The notes under the pieces are model-generated. The model searched no databases and was not told the DNA's origin. It was given only the letters and a program-made list of their open reading frames with translations. The position numbers and the translations under genes are program-made. 64,000 nucleotides of DNA, taken from contig NZ_CP059139.1 of the NCBI RefSeq assembly GCF_014109765.1, positions 3,972,001-4,036,000 of the forward strand, given 5' to 3'. Within the stretch, counting starts at the first letter, position 1, and each line of letters starts with the position of its first letter. This DNA comes from Pseudomonas berkeleyensis (GTDB lineage Bacteria > Pseudomonadota > Gammaproteobacteria > Pseudomonadales > Pseudomonadaceae). Of this stretch, positions 1 through 9,421 are shown piece after piece.

Positions 1-348
1 GGCCGCCAGTGCCTGCAAGGTGAGGCCATAGTGTTCGAGCATCACGGGGTGCGGATCTTCGGCCGGCAGCAGGCGAATCAGCAATTCGTTGAGGTAGAGA
101 CCGGAAAACAGCGCCTCGCCGGTCAGCAACAACGGGATGCCGGCGCTTTCCAGACGACCAACGGTCTTCAGCTCACCACGCCCGCGCAGCTCCAGTTCCA
201 GCGGCGCGAAAGGCCGGGCAATGCTGCCGACCTTGCCACGCGCGGCACGCAGCACCGCGCGCACACGCCCCTGGGTGGTGAAGAAATCCACCAGCGCGCT
301 GCTTTCCTTGTAGGGACGGCTGTGCAGGACGTAGGCGGTGGGAATCAT
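1..348 (-). CDS. recO: DNA repair protein RecO (partial, 3' end outside window)
   Basis: RecO loads RecA in the RecFOR recombinational repair pathway. Reading the minus strand from the ATG at 348 gives a protein starting [17 protein letters not shown], followed by a stretch rich in small basic residues (residues ~30-45) and the '[15 protein letters not shown]' OB-fold region. This matches the N-terminal OB domain of RecO. About 116 residues are visible and the rest lies beyond the left edge. It is the last visible gene of the lepA-lepB-rnc-era-recO series, which is the normal Pseudomonas order. The start is the first ATG after the era stop. Confidence 0.9.
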   Translation of the reverse strand, partial: MIPTAYVLHSRPYKESSALVDFFTTQGRVRAVLRAARGKVGSIARPFAPLELELRGRGELKTVGRLESAGIPLLLTGEALFSGLYLNELLIRLLPAEDPHPVMLEHYGLTLQALAA

Positions 349-379
349 GAGAAGAGCACCGCCTGGAGATGGCTAGGAA

Positions 380-402
380 AAGGTGCGCAATCAGCGCACC
401 TT
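380..402 (-). terminator. Hairpin between era and recO
   Basis: A 9-bp perfect stem (AAGGTGCGC / GCGCACCTT) with a 5-nt loop overlaps the era stop codon. On the minus strand it is followed by TTTTCC. It could be a partial terminator or attenuator that lowers recO expression relative to era. The T-run is short, so full termination is unlikely. Confidence 0.45.
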
Positions 403-1303
403 ACAGATCCAGATAGCCCAGAGAACGCAAGGCTCGCTCGTCATCGGACCAGCCGCCTTTGACCTTGACCCAGAGGTTGAGCATCACCTTGGAATCGAAC
501 ATGGTTTCCATGTCCTTGCGCGCGTCCTGGCCGATGCGTTTGATGCGCTCCCCCTTGTCGCCAATGATGATCTTCTTCTGCCCGTCGCGCTCCACCAGAA
601 TCAGGCCGTGGATATGCAGGATGCGACCTTCCTGCTTGAACTCCTCGATCTCCACGGTGATCTGGTACGGCAGCTCGGCACCGAGCTGGCGCATGATCTT
701 CTCGCGAATCAGCTCGGCCGCCAGGAAGCGACTAGAGCGGTCGGTGATCTGGTCTTCCGGGTAGAAATGCTCGGACTCCGGCAGGCGCTCGCCCACCAGC
801 TTCTCCAGGGTGTCGAGGTTCTGCCCCTGCAGCGCGGAGATCGGTACGATCTCGGCCTGCGGCAACTGCTCGGCCAGCCAGTTCAGGTGCGGCAGCAGCT
901 CGCTCTTGTCTTCCAGGCGGTCGGCCTTGTTGACCGCCAGCAGGATCGGGCATTTGACGTGCTGCACCTTCTCCAGAACCAGCTGATCCTCATCGGTCCA
1001 GCGCATGCGATCGACCACGAACACCACGACATCGACGTCCTTCAGCGCTGTGCTGGCACTGCGGTTCATGTAGCGATTGAGTGCCTTCTCGTTGTTCTTG
1101 TGCAGCCCCGGGGTATCGACATAGACAGCCTGGATCTCGCCCTCGGTCTTGATCCCGAGCATGTTGTGGCGGGTGGTCTGCGGCTTGCGCGAGGTGATCG
1201 CCAGCTTCTGCCCGAGGATGTGGTTGAGCAGCGTCGACTTGCCCACATTGGGGCGGCCGACGATGGCGACATAGCCGCAGCGGGTCACAGGTGCATCAGT
1301 CAT
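401..1303 (-). CDS. era: GTPase Era
   Basis: Era is an essential GTPase that binds the 3' end of 16S rRNA during 30S maturation. The sequence shows the P-loop GRPNVGKST (residues 16-24), the G3 motif DTPG (63-66), NKAD (around 125) and a C-terminal KH domain with [13 protein letters not shown]. The length of 300 aa is normal. I chose the ATG at 1303 rather than 1309: the GGAG in the end of rnc is 7 nt upstream of 1303 but only 2 nt from the earlier ATG. The start overlaps the rnc stop, so the two are translationally coupled. Confidence 0.96.
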   Translation of the reverse strand: MTDAPVTRCGYVAIVGRPNVGKSTLLNHILGQKLAITSRKPQTTRHNMLGIKTEGEIQAVYVDTPGLHKNNEKALNRYMNRSASTALKDVDVVVFVVDRMRWTDEDQLVLEKVQHVKCPILLAVNKADRLEDKSELLPHLNWLAEQLPQAEIVPISALQGQNLDTLEKLVGERLPESEHFYPEDQITDRSSRFLAAELIREKIMRQLGAELPYQITVEIEEFKQEGRILHIHGLILVERDGQKKIIIGDKGERIKRIGQDARKDMETMFDSKVMLNLWVKVKGGWSDDERALRSLGYLDL

Positions 1304-1985
1304 TGCCATTCTCCACCCCGAGGGCGATCAGCGCCGCAGCCGCGGCGACCTGCTCGGCGATACGCCGGCTGCCGCCCTGGCCCAGGGTCTTTTCATTGAG
1401 CAGGGCCACCTGGCACTCGACCATGAAGGTACGGCAGTGTGGCTCGCCCTGAATGTCCACCACCTCGTAACGAGGCAGTTCGCAGGCGCGCGACTGGAGG
1501 AACTCCTGCAGTCGCGTCTTCGGATCCTTGTTGGTGTCGACCAGGGTCAGGCCGTCGAGCTCATTGCTCAACCAGGCCAGCACACGCTCGCGTGCCGCGT
1601 CCATGCCGGTATCCAGATAAATGGCGCCGATCAGCGCTTCGAGCGCATCGGCGAGGATCGACTCACGACGGAAACCGCCGCTTTTCAGCTCGCCGGAACC
1701 CAGGCGCAGGTACTCGCCCAGTTCGAAACCACGGGCCAGAACGGCCAGGGTTTCACCTTTGACCAAGCGGGCGCGCAGGCGCGACAACTGACCTTCACGG
1801 GCCTGCGGGAAGCGCTGGAACAGCGCCTCGCCGGCGACGAAGTTGAGGATGGCATCACCGAGAAATTCCAGGCGCTCGTTATTGCGACCGGCGAAACTGC
1901 GATGGGTCAGGGCCAGGATCATCAGATCCTGATCCTTGAAGCTATATCCGAGCTGGCGCTCGAGGCGGGACAAATTGGGACTCAC
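1296..1985 (-). CDS. rnc: Ribonuclease III
   Basis: Cleaves double-stranded RNA, including the 30S rRNA precursor and structured mRNAs. The RNase III signature [10 protein letters not shown] is at residues 36-45, with the catalytic acidic residues E40 and D44, and a second acidic motif in '[14 protein letters not shown]'. A double-stranded RNA-binding domain occupies the last ~70 residues. Length 229 aa is typical. Translation begins at GTG; the GTGA overlaps the stop of the upstream DUF4845 gene. It is coupled to era downstream. Confidence 0.96.
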   Translation of the reverse strand: MSPNLSRLERQLGYSFKDQDLMILALTHRSFAGRNNERLEFLGDAILNFVAGEALFQRFPQAREGQLSRLRARLVKGETLAVLARGFELGEYLRLGSGELKSGGFRRESILADALEALIGAIYLDTGMDAARERVLAWLSNELDGLTLVDTNKDPKTRLQEFLQSRACELPRYEVVDIQGEPHCRTFMVECQVALLNEKTLGQGGSRRIAEQVAAAAALIALGVENGND

Positions 1986-2359
1986 GGCATCCGTACACGA
2001 AATTCTTTGTCGAAATTCACCACCAGATCGAGGTTCTCGATCAGCGGCTCGCGTTTTTCATATTTGAGGTGAACCAGGAACTCGTTGTTCTCGACTTTCA
2101 CCTGCAGAGCGTCGCGCATGTTCAGGTCACGAATGTTGTTGACCTGCATACCCTTGCTGACATGGGTGTAAAACTCGTTGAGGGTTCGCACGTCAGCCGC
2201 CTTGTCGGTTTCCACCGACGTGATGATCTTCTCCATGGACATATAGTCCAGGTAATGCGGCAGCACCTTGAACGCAGTACTGGCAAAGAACGCCACCACG
2301 GCCAGAACCACCAGCCAACCCAGAATGGAAAGCCCCTGCTGCGAACGCGCGAAAGTCAT
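1982..2359 (-). CDS. DUF4845 single-pass membrane protein
   Basis: A 125-residue protein with one N-terminal membrane helix ([19 protein letters not shown], about residues 8-26) and a periplasmic or extracytoplasmic remainder. The family (DUF4845) is regularly found between lepB and rnc in Pseudomonas; no function is established. I took the ATG at 2359 with GGGGA 5 nt upstream; an in-frame TTG 12 nt earlier is less likely. It overlaps rnc by a GTGA junction, so it belongs to the same transcript. Confidence 0.85.
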   Translation of the reverse strand: MTFARSQQGLSILGWLVVLAVVAFFASTAFKVLPHYLDYMSMEKIITSVETDKAADVRTLNEFYTHVSKGMQVNNIRDLNMRDALQVKVENNEFLVHLKYEKREPLIENLDLVVNFDKEFRVRMP

Positions 2360-2447
2360 GTGTGTCCCCAATGAACGGTCTTGTTGGAAAGCCTGACGGC
2401 TAGACTATTTATAGCCTGCGGCGCTGCGTTGAACAGCGCGCCAGTGC

Positions 2448-3302
2448 TCAATGAATCAGGCCGACACGAGAGAAATTGGGCAGATTGCTGGTCTTGGGCT
2501 CCGGCCAGCTCATCCAGATGGCGAAGGCCTTGCCGACGATATGGTCGTCGGGAACCATGCCCCACAGCTCCTGAGGGATATGACGATCACGCCAGTAACG
2601 GCTGTCGTTGGAGTTGTCGCGGTTGTCACCCATCATGAAGTAGTGCCCTTGCGGCACGACCCATTCACCGCCAGGTTCGCGGCGCATGCGGGTCATTTCC
2701 TTGCGGATGGTGTGTTCCACCTGGCCCAGACGCTCTTGATAAAGCGTCGCGCTGCCCAGGCTGCCAGCTTCTTCGCCGATCAGTTTCTCGGCCACCGGCT
2801 CGCCATTGATCAACAGACGTTTGCCTTGGGTGTACTGGATCTTGTCGCCCGGCAGACCGACCACGCGCTTGATGTAGTTGATGGTGGGATCGCTGGGGTA
2901 GCGGAATACCATCACGTCACCGCGCTGCGGGTTATCCACCTCGATGACCTTGGTGTCGATCACCGGCAGGCGAATGCCGTAGGCAAACTTGTTGACCAGA
3001 ATGAAGTCGCCCACTTCCAGGGTCGGCTTCATCGACCCCGAGGGAATCTGGAAGGGTTCGACCAGAAACGAACGCAGCACCAGCACGATGGCCAGCACCG
3101 GAAAGAACGACTTGCCGTATTCGACCAGCAAGGGTTCCTTGTTCAGGCGCTCCAGCACCCGGTCTTCAGGATCGTCGACCCGCCCCTGATACGCCGCAAT
3201 CGCCGCACGGCGACGCGGGGCCAGCAGAATCAGATCGATCAGAGCCAGGAGGCCACAAACGGCGACGGCGATAACCAACAGGAGCGGGAAATTGATCGAC
3301 AT
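2448..3302 (-). CDS. lepB: Signal peptidase I
   Basis: Inner-membrane protease that removes signal peptides from exported proteins. Two N-terminal membrane segments (about residues 4-28 and 66-80) precede the catalytic domain. The nucleophile lies in PSGSMKPT (Ser90) and the general-base lysine in INYIKRVVG (Lys145), matching the Ser/Lys dyad of the family. The conserved GDNRDNSNDSRYW box is further downstream. Length 284 aa is normal. It starts 6 nt after the lepA stop, as part of one operon. Confidence 0.96.
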   Translation of the reverse strand: MSINFPLLLVIAVAVCGLLALIDLILLAPRRRAAIAAYQGRVDDPEDRVLERLNKEPLLVEYGKSFFPVLAIVLVLRSFLVEPFQIPSGSMKPTLEVGDFILVNKFAYGIRLPVIDTKVIEVDNPQRGDVMVFRYPSDPTINYIKRVVGLPGDKIQYTQGKRLLINGEPVAEKLIGEEAGSLGSATLYQERLGQVEHTIRKEMTRMRREPGGEWVVPQGHYFMMGDNRDNSNDSRYWRDRHIPQELWGMVPDDHIVGKAFAIWMSWPEPKTSNLPNFSRVGLIH

Positions 3303-3308
3303 AAACCC

Positions 3309-5108
3309 TTAGCCATCCAACCTGAGCACAGCGAGGAAGGCTTCTTGTGGAATTTCCACGTTGCCGACCTGCTTCATGCGTTTCTTACCGGCCTTCTGCT
3401 TCTCCAGCAGTTTTTTCTTACGGCTGACGTCACCACCGTAGCACTTGGCCAATACGTTCTTGCGCAGCGCCTTGACAGTGGTACGCGCAACGATCTGGCC
3501 ACCAATGGCTGCCTGAATCGCCACATCGAACATCTGCCGAGGAATCAGCTCTTTCATCTTCTCGGTCAATGCACGCCCTTTGTAGTGGGCATTGTCACGG
3601 TGCACGATCAGTGCCAGAGCATCGACCTTGTCGCCGTTGATCAGCACGTCCAGCTTGACCAGATTGGCCGACTGGTAACGGTCGAAGTGATAGTCCAGCG
3701 AAGCATAGCCACGGCTGGTCGACTTCAGACGGTCGAAGAAGTCGAGCACCACTTCGTTCATCGGCAGGTCGTAGCGAACCTGAACCTGCGAACCGAGGAA
3801 TTGCATGTCGCGCTGTACGCCACGCTTCTCGATGCACAGGGTGATGACGTTACCCAGGTGCTCCTGCGGCACCAGGATGGTGGCCTGCACGATCGGCTCG
3901 CGGAAATCCTCGACCGAGGAGACATCCGGCAGTTTCGACGGGTTGTCCACGTAAATGGTTTCACCGGTCTTGAGCACGACCTCGAAGATTACGCTTGGCG
4001 CCGTGGTGATCAGATCCAGGTCGTACTCACGCTCCAGGCGCTCCTGGATGATCTCCATGTGCAGCATGCCGAGGAAGCCGCAACGGAAGCCGAAGCCCAG
4101 GGCGTCGGAGCTTTCCGGCAGATATTGCAGCGACGAATCGTTGAGGGTCAGCTTCTGCAGGGCATCGCGGAAATCTTCGAAATCATCGGAGCTGACCGGG
4201 AACAGGCCCGCGTAGACCTGCGGCTGGATCTTCTTGAAGCCTGGCAGCACTTCGACGTCTGGAGTCGAGCTGAGGGTCAGGGTATCGCCCACCGGCGCAC
4301 CGTGAATGTCCTTGATGCTGGCGATGATGAAGCCCACTTCGCCGGCTTTCAGATCAGCCGTGGCGGTGTGCTTGGGGTTGAACACACCCACGCTGTCGAC
4401 CAGGTGCACCTTGCCAGTGGACTTGACCAGAATCTTGTCGCCCTTCTTCACCCGGCCGTGACGTACACGCACCAAGGAAACGACGCCCAGGTAGTTGTCG
4501 AACCAGGAGTCGATGATCAGCGCCTGCAGCGGCGCATCAATCTCGCCAGTCGGTGCCGGGATGGTCTGCACCAGGCGCTCGAGCACCTCGTCGACGCCCA
4601 TGCCGCTCTTGGCACTGCAAGCCACGGCCTCGGAGGCATCGATACCGATGATCTTCTCGATCTCGTCCTTGACCCGATCCGGATCGGCCTGGGGCAGATC
4701 CATCTTGTTCAGCACGGGCATCACTTCCAGGCCCTGCTCGATGGCGGTGTAGCAGTTGGCGACCGACTGCGCCTCGACCCCCTGACCGGCATCGACCACC
4801 AACAGCGCACCTTCACAGGCCGCCAGCGAGCGGCTGACCTCGTAAGTGAAGTCGACGTGACCGGGGGTATCGATGAAGTTCAGCTGATAGGTGATGCCGT
4901 CCTGCGCCTTGTAATAGAGCGTAACGCTGTGGGCCTTGATCGTGATGCCACGCTCACGTTCCAGATCCATGGAGTCCAGTACCTGAGCCTCCATCTCGCG
5001 CGCGGTCAAGCCGCCGCATATCTGGATGAAACGGTCAGCCAAGGTGGACTTGCCGTGGTCAATGTGGGCAATGATGGAAAAATTGCGGATATGACTCAGG
5101 TCACTCAC
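3309..5108 (-). CDS. lepA: Elongation factor 4 (LepA)
   Basis: Ribosome-associated translational GTPase, able to back-translocate tRNAs. The N-terminal GTPase domain has [13 protein letters not shown] (residues ~14-26), the switch-[10 protein letters not shown] and NKMDLP; the EF4-specific C-terminal domain ends in the basic [15 protein letters not shown]. Length 599 aa is exactly family-like. It is the first gene of the lepA-lepB-DUF4845-rnc-era-recO series, following the mucD terminator on the same strand. Confidence 0.97.
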   Translation of the reverse strand: MSDLSHIRNFSIIAHIDHGKSTLADRFIQICGGLTAREMEAQVLDSMDLERERGITIKAHSVTLYYKAQDGITYQLNFIDTPGHVDFTYEVSRSLAACEGALLVVDAGQGVEAQSVANCYTAIEQGLEVMPVLNKMDLPQADPDRVKDEIEKIIGIDASEAVACSAKSGMGVDEVLERLVQTIPAPTGEIDAPLQALIIDSWFDNYLGVVSLVRVRHGRVKKGDKILVKSTGKVHLVDSVGVFNPKHTATADLKAGEVGFIIASIKDIHGAPVGDTLTLSSTPDVEVLPGFKKIQPQVYAGLFPVSSDDFEDFRDALQKLTLNDSSLQYLPESSDALGFGFRCGFLGMLHMEIIQERLEREYDLDLITTAPSVIFEVVLKTGETIYVDNPSKLPDVSSVEDFREPIVQATILVPQEHLGNVITLCIEKRGVQRDMQFLGSQVQVRYDLPMNEVVLDFFDRLKSTSRGYASLDYHFDRYQSANLVKLDVLINGDKVDALALIVHRDNAHYKGRALTEKMKELIPRQMFDVAIQAAIGGQIVARTTVKALRKNVLAKCYGGDVSRKKKLLEKQKAGKKRMKQVGNVEIPQEAFLAVLRLDG

Positions 5109-5218
5109 AGATCAACACTCGAAGAAGGCACAGGCAAGACGCTTGCCGAAAATAGCCGCGGATTGTACCTGAACCCTGATAGCCGCGTCACGTCTGGCAC
5201 CCGGACTGACAGATACGC

Positions 5219-5244
5219 AAAAGGGCGCCCGAAAGCGCCCTTTT
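5219..5244 (-). terminator. Rho-independent terminator of the algU-mucABD operon
   Basis: A 10-bp perfect stem, AAAAGGGCGC / GCGCCCTTTT, with a 6-nt loop, just downstream of the mucD stop codon. It ends in T residues on the minus strand and separates the muc operon from lepA. Confidence 0.85.
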
Positions 5245-5261
5245 TCCGTCGTATATGAGCC

Positions 5262-6686
5262 TTATTCCGCCAACTTGAAGGTAATGAAGCTGGCGCGACC
5301 CTGACGCAATACACGCATGGATACAGAACGGTTCTTCGGCAGTTCCTGCGCCACCTTGGTGAAGGTGGTGGTGGAGTCGATGGCCTGATTGTTCAGGTGG
5401 GTAATCACATCGCCCGGACGCAGCCCGATCATGGCTGCCGGACCGTTGAGCACGTCCTTGACGACCACACCGCCTTTCAGGTCGAGCCCTTTCTTCTGCT
5501 CGGCCGTCAGCTCGGCAACCGTCACGCCCAGGCGATTGTTGCTGCGCTCGCCGCCCTGGACAGAGCCCGTAGAGGCCAGCTCCTGACCTTCTTCAGGCAA
5601 GGTGCCGATGGTGACGTTGAGTTTCTTGCGCGAACCGTCACGCACCACGTCCATCTCGGCCTTTTCACCGGGTTTGAGACCACCAACCAGATGCGGCAGG
5701 TCAGCCGACATGATGATGGGCTTACCGTTGAGGCTGAGAATAACGTCACCAACCTGCAGGCCACCCTTGTCCGCCGGGCCGTCCTCCAGCACCTGAGCGA
5801 CCAGCGCACCGGCCGGTTTGTCCAGACCGAAGGACTCGGCCAGATCCTTGTTCACTTCCTGAATCACCACGCCCAGCCAGCCACGGGTTACCTTGCCTTC
5901 AGCCTTGAGCTGATCGGCGACCTGCATGGCCACTTCCATCGGAATGGCGAAGGACAGGCCCATGAAACCGCCAGAGCGGGTGAAAATCTGCGAGTTGATG
6001 CCGACCACTTCACCCTTCAGGTTGAACAGCGGACCACCGGAGTTACCCGGGTTGATCGCCACATCGGTCTGAATGAACGGCACATAACTGTCGCTCGGCA
6101 GATTACGCCCTTTGGCGCTGACGATACCGGCAGTCACAGAATGGTCGAAACCGAACGGCGAACCGATGGCCAGCACCCATTCACCGACCTTGAGGTCATC
6201 AGCCTTGCCCAGCGGCACGGTTGGTAGACCCGAGCCTTCGACCTTGAGCAAAGCGACGTCGCTGCGCGGATCAGCGCCGATCAGCTTGGCCTCGAGTTCG
6301 CTGCGGTCGGAAAGGCGCACGATGATTTCATCGGCATCGGCGACCACATGGTTGTTGGTCAGCACATAGCCATCGGGCGAGATGATGAAACCGGAGCCGA
6401 GAGACTGTGCCTCGCGCTGGCGACCGCCGGGATTGCGCGGCACCTGCGGAATATTGCGCTCGAAGAACTCCCGAAACATCGGCGGCAGACCTTCCAGATC
6501 GGGCATCCCCGGCTGCCCGGCGACATTGCGCTCGGGAACCTTCTGCCGCGTACTGATATTGACTACCGCTGGCGAGGCCTCCTCCACCAACTCGGTGAAG
6601 TCCGGCAGACTGGCTTGCGCCATCAGACTCTGCCCCCACAGCAGCGCTGCAACCAGCAGCGGTGCAACGGACTTGAGATTTTTCAT
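5262..6686 (-). CDS. mucD: Periplasmic DegP/HtrA-type serine protease MucD
   Basis: Periplasmic quality-control protease/chaperone that restrains AlgU-dependent alginate production. A signal peptide (residues 1-24, ending MAQA) precedes a trypsin-like domain with His113 (TNNHVV), Asp143 (RSDVALL) and Ser216 (GNSGGP), then two PDZ domains (about 260-360 and 380-470). Length 474 aa matches MucD. The open frame continues without a stop to a GTG at 6914, but the signal peptide and family length favour the ATG at 6686. The extension overlaps what seems to be mucC debris. It ends at the operon terminator. Confidence 0.95.
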   Translation of the reverse strand: MKNLKSVAPLLVAALLWGQSLMAQASLPDFTELVEEASPAVVNISTRQKVPERNVAGQPGMPDLEGLPPMFREFFERNIPQVPRNPGGRQREAQSLGSGFIISPDGYVLTNNHVVADADEIIVRLSDRSELEAKLIGADPRSDVALLKVEGSGLPTVPLGKADDLKVGEWVLAIGSPFGFDHSVTAGIVSAKGRNLPSDSYVPFIQTDVAINPGNSGGPLFNLKGEVVGINSQIFTRSGGFMGLSFAIPMEVAMQVADQLKAEGKVTRGWLGVVIQEVNKDLAESFGLDKPAGALVAQVLEDGPADKGGLQVGDVILSLNGKPIIMSADLPHLVGGLKPGEKAEMDVVRDGSRKKLNVTIGTLPEEGQELASTGSVQGGERSNNRLGVTVAELTAEQKKGLDLKGGVVVKDVLNGPAAMIGLRPGDVITHLNNQAIDSTTTFTKVAQELPKNRSVSMRVLRQGRASFITFKLAE

Positions 6687-6721
6687 CGAACGACGACTCC
6701 CCATGTGAAACGCGGACACTC

Positions 6722-6918
6722 TCAGTGCGCCACCGGCATCATCACCAGCAGCGTACGTAGGACAACGGGTTGTAAAGCGGGTTTCTCGACACAACGCGAA
6801 ATACACCAGCGCGCCGGTGATAAGGAGAAATATGAGAGCCGAGGCCAGAGCGACATTGACCAACGGAGCACAACAGGCGCTCCAGACAATGCCGCATAAC
6901 ACCCGACTCTTCACTCAT
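6722..6918 (-). pseudogene. mucC: Probable decayed mucC (RseC/MucC-family) remnant
   Basis: In many pseudomonads a ~150-aa RseC/MucC inner-membrane protein is encoded between mucB and mucD. Here only 228 bp separate them. An ATG overlapping the mucB stop starts MSEESGV, like the MucC N-terminus. The second frame encodes one hydrophobic helix (LASALIFLLITGALVYF). The third frame encodes EKPALQPVVLRTLL, resembling the MucC C-terminus. No single frame joins them. This fits a gene that lost about half its length and gained frameshifts. Identification rests on remembered family features, not on alignment. A short novel ORF is the alternative. Confidence 0.5.
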
Positions 6919-7862
6919 TTGCTGGCCTGTGCAGGCACTCCGGCACGCATGGAAAGGGCAATACGCTCGGCGGTTCCCAATGGAATTTCGCCGACAACGG
7001 TAACCATGACCTCACCCGAATCGGTGCTCATACGTCGCGACACCGCAACGGTTGGCCCCAACTGGCTTCGCGCGTCGTCCACAACACTCCCTTGCAGGGG
7101 CTCGAGGAATACCGAAAACCGCGCCAAGCCGTCGCCATACATCAGGTAGGCGACTTTCGCATCGGAGGATGGCAGTTGCCGCAACTGGGCGGCATTGAGC
7201 GTGAAACCTGGGGGCAACCACTCCGAGCGCCAACTGCCTTCAGCCATGCTGTCGACCGCATGCAGGCGCACAGGGCGACAACGCGAACTGGGCTGTACAT
7301 CACTGGAGTCAGGCGCCACGGTATTCAACTGGGCAAACTGGAAACGCTCCAGAAGCTGGCCGCGCTCATTGAGCAACAAGGATTTCAGCGGCAGACCCGT
7401 CTCGCGATCCAGGTGCAGTTCGAAGCCATAACGATGCTGATCCTTGGGAGCCAGCACCAGTACCACGGCGGCACGCCCGGCGATACGAGACTGCCCTGCG
7501 ACACGGATGTCGTACCAGTTGCCCAGCTGTTCAGCATCGAGATGGCGCGCCGGCCAAGCCTGCCCTTCGCTGACCTGGTCGGCCAACGCGCCGCTTACGC
7601 ACTGCGCCTGACCATCTACCTTGAGCACTTCCTGGGCAGGGCCATCGAGCTGCAGAAGGCGCTCGCGAACTTCGCCTCCCTCCCCCACCCGATGCCAGAT
7701 GCCATGAGTGGAAAAACTACCATTACGCTCGTAGATGAAAGTGCCCTGAAAGCTCTGTTGACGCTCCGCATCTGCGAGACGCTTGAGCCAGTCCTGCACC
7801 TCAGTGGCGTGCACCGGCATCGCCAGCAAGCCACTGAGCAGACAGAGAGGGATCGCGCGCAT
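6915..7862 (-). CDS. mucB: Sigma factor regulator MucB (RseB family)
   Basis: Periplasmic protein that binds the MucA periplasmic domain and protects it from AlgW proteolysis, responding to envelope lipids. A signal peptide (residues 1-19, ending VHA) precedes the MucB/RseB N-terminal domain (about 20-190, 'QSFQGTFIYERNG...') and the C-terminal domain. Length 315 aa is normal. The stop codon lies within ATGA, where a residual mucC start would couple. It follows mucA by 8 nt. Confidence 0.95.
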   Translation of the reverse strand: MRAIPLCLLSGLLAMPVHATEVQDWLKRLADAERQQSFQGTFIYERNGSFSTHGIWHRVGEGGEVRERLLQLDGPAQEVLKVDGQAQCVSGALADQVSEGQAWPARHLDAEQLGNWYDIRVAGQSRIAGRAAVVLVLAPKDQHRYGFELHLDRETGLPLKSLLLNERGQLLERFQFAQLNTVAPDSSDVQPSSRCRPVRLHAVDSMAEGSWRSEWLPPGFTLNAAQLRQLPSSDAKVAYLMYGDGLARFSVFLEPLQGSVVDDARSQLGPTVAVSRRMSTDSGEVMVTVVGEIPLGTAERIALSMRAGVPAQASK

Positions 7863-7870
7863 GTGATTCC

Positions 7871-8443
7871 TTAGCGATTTTCCAGGCTGGCAGCTCGTGC
7901 GTAGGGCAGAGCAGTCTCACCGGCGCCCATGACCGCTTGCTGTGCATGCTGGCGCAGGTAAGTCGGCAGGCGCTGTTCGTGCCAGCTGGCAGTACCGGGT
8001 TCAGCGGCTTCGCTGACTTCTTCGCTGCTGTTGTAGCCAGCGAGCAGCGCAGGCCCCTGCACTTGCGGTACCGAGATTGCCGGGGCAGCGCTTTGCTGGG
8101 CCAGCTGAGCACCACTCAGATCATCCTGATTGTACAAACGTACACCTGCCAGCACGGCAACAGTCACCGAAGCGGCAACCGCTACACGCCCAACACTGCG
8201 CCACATCGGCGTCTTGCGAGCAGGTGCAGCTTCCTCAGCCAACGCCGCGGAAACCGCAGAAGCGATGTCCAGCTGCGGTACCAGCAACTCACGGTGCATG
8301 GCTGCCCGGGCGACCTGATAACGCGACCAGGTGCCACGCAACTCGCCATTCTCACTGGCTGCAAGCACGCGCCGCAGCTCCAGTTCGTCCGCTTCGTTAT
8401 CCATCACCGCGGACAGCGATTCCTGCAGGGTTTCACGACTCAT
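7871..8443 (-). CDS. mucA: Anti-sigma factor MucA
   Basis: Single-pass inner-membrane anti-sigma factor that sequesters AlgU. The cytoplasmic AlgU-binding domain (residues 1-80, beginning MSRETLQESLSAVMDNEADE) is followed by one membrane helix (about 84-103) and a periplasmic domain bound by MucB. At 190 aa it is full length, with no mucoid-type frameshift or early stop, so the locus looks wild type. A GAGAGGAACACC ribosome-binding region precedes the ATG, and algU is 30 nt upstream. Confidence 0.96.
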   Translation of the reverse strand: MSRETLQESLSAVMDNEADELELRRVLAASENGELRGTWSRYQVARAAMHRELLVPQLDIASAVSAALAEEAAPARKTPMWRSVGRVAVAASVTVAVLAGVRLYNQDDLSGAQLAQQSAAPAISVPQVQGPALLAGYNSSEEVSEAAEPGTASWHEQRLPTYLRQHAQQAVMGAGETALPYARAASLENR

Positions 8444-8473
8444 GGTGTTCCTCTCTTGGCTGTCGCCGCTGCC

Positions 8474-9055
8474 TTAGGCTTCCTGCAACAGAGGTTGCAG
8501 GGACTTATCAATTGCCTCACGCGCACGGAAGATCCGCGAACGTACCGTACCAACCGGACACTGCATGACGCTAGCGATGTCCTCATAACTCAGACCTTCA
8601 AACTCACGCAAGGTCAGAGCCGTACGCAAATCATCCGGCAGCTGGGCGATGGTTCGATGCACAGTCGCCTCGATCTCGTCGCGCAGCAATGCCCGTTCCG
8701 GTGACTCGATGTCCTTGAGGGCGTGGTCGCCGTCATAGAACTCCGCGTCATCGCTACTGACATCACTATCTGGCGGCCGCCGACCGCGGGACACCAGGTA
8801 GTTCTTCGCCGTGTTGATGGCGATGCGGTACAGCCATGTATAGAACGCGCTGTCACCGCGAAAGTTTCCAAGCGCTCGGTAGGCTTTTACGAACGCCTCC
8901 TGAGCGACATCCTGAGCCTCGTGAGTGTCGTGCACGAATCGCACGATCAAACCGAGGATCTTGTGCTGATACTTCAGCACCAACAGATCGAAGGCACGCT
9001 TGTCACCACGCTGCACTCGCTCGACCAGTTGCTGATCATCTTCCGGGGTTAGCAT
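8474..9055 (-). CDS. algU: RNA polymerase sigma factor AlgU (ECF, sigma-E class)
   Basis: Extracytoplasmic-function sigma factor for envelope stress and alginate synthesis. Region 2 (residues ~20-95, with FVHDTHEAQDVAQEAFVKAYRAL) and region 4 (about 130-185, with LREFEGLSYEDIASVM and GTVRSRIFRAREAI) are both intact. Length 193 aa is exactly as expected. It heads the algU-mucA-mucB-(mucC remnant)-mucD operon. Two AlgU-type promoters are visible upstream, suggesting autoregulation. Confidence 0.97.
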   Translation of the reverse strand: MLTPEDDQQLVERVQRGDKRAFDLLVLKYQHKILGLIVRFVHDTHEAQDVAQEAFVKAYRALGNFRGDSAFYTWLYRIAINTAKNYLVSRGRRPPDSDVSSDDAEFYDGDHALKDIESPERALLRDEIEATVHRTIAQLPDDLRTALTLREFEGLSYEDIASVMQCPVGTVRSRIFRAREAIDKSLQPLLQEA

Positions 9056-9114
9056 GCACTCTCCTCGTTACGCTTGGAGGAGGCTTGCGCCCGTAAGCGA
9101 ATCAGCTTGCCAAG

Positions 9115-9141
9115 ATAGACTCGGGCCTTACGCAAAAGTTC
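9115..9141 (-). promoter_or_regulatory. AlgU-type promoter, proximal to algU
   Basis: On the minus strand GAACTT (9141-9136) is followed by a 16-nt spacer and TCTAT (9119-9115). This matches the AlgU/sigma-E pattern GAACTT-N16/17-TCtga at the -35 and most of the -10. It lies about 60 nt upstream of the algU start. Confidence 0.65.
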
Positions 9142-9309
9142 TCCCCTCCAAGCAAGCTTCCCGCAGAGTTTTCTTCCCTCTGCCTGGAACGGCGCGAGCA
9201 GAACCTCTCCACTCGAGCAAATAATCTTATCGCTGCTCATTTTCCACACCCTCCGCTGACTTCAGATGCAGGCACGCGCAAGCGCTCTCCCTTATATGGG
9301 CGACCCTGT

Positions 9310-9336
9310 ATGGAACCTTAAAGACTAAGAAAGTTC
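9310..9336 (-). promoter_or_regulatory. AlgU-type promoter, distal to algU
   Basis: A second minus-strand GAACTT (9336-9331) with the same 16-nt spacing to TCCAT (9314-9310). The -35 is perfect and the -10 weaker. The 367-bp algU-nadB intergenic region thus contains two candidate autoregulatory promoters and no supported gene. Confidence 0.5.
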
Positions 9337-9365
9337 CCGAGCACCACGGTCGGTCATAAGCTGGC

Positions 9366-9394
9366 TATTGTGCCGCTGCCCCTCTCTATATACT
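9366..9394 (+). promoter_or_regulatory. Candidate nadB promoter
   Basis: A good -10 hexamer TATACT (9389-9394) lies 27 nt before the nadB start. The -35 is poor: TATTGT at 17-nt spacing or TTGTGC at 15 nt. Confidence 0.35.
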
Positions 9395-9421
9395 AGGGCT
9401 CGCTTTCACGCGGAACTCGAC

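Noticed and set aside
2451..5258. 935-codon plus-strand open frame
   Set aside because: Antisense to lepB and lepA, which are unmistakable. Long open antisense frames are expected in high-GC Pseudomonas DNA, and its composition (His/Asp/Gln-rich) is that of a shadow frame.
9049..9249. 66-codon minus-strand frame overlapping the algU start
   Set aside because: It covers the AlgU promoter and leader, and no recognisable protein or convincing ribosome-binding site was seen.
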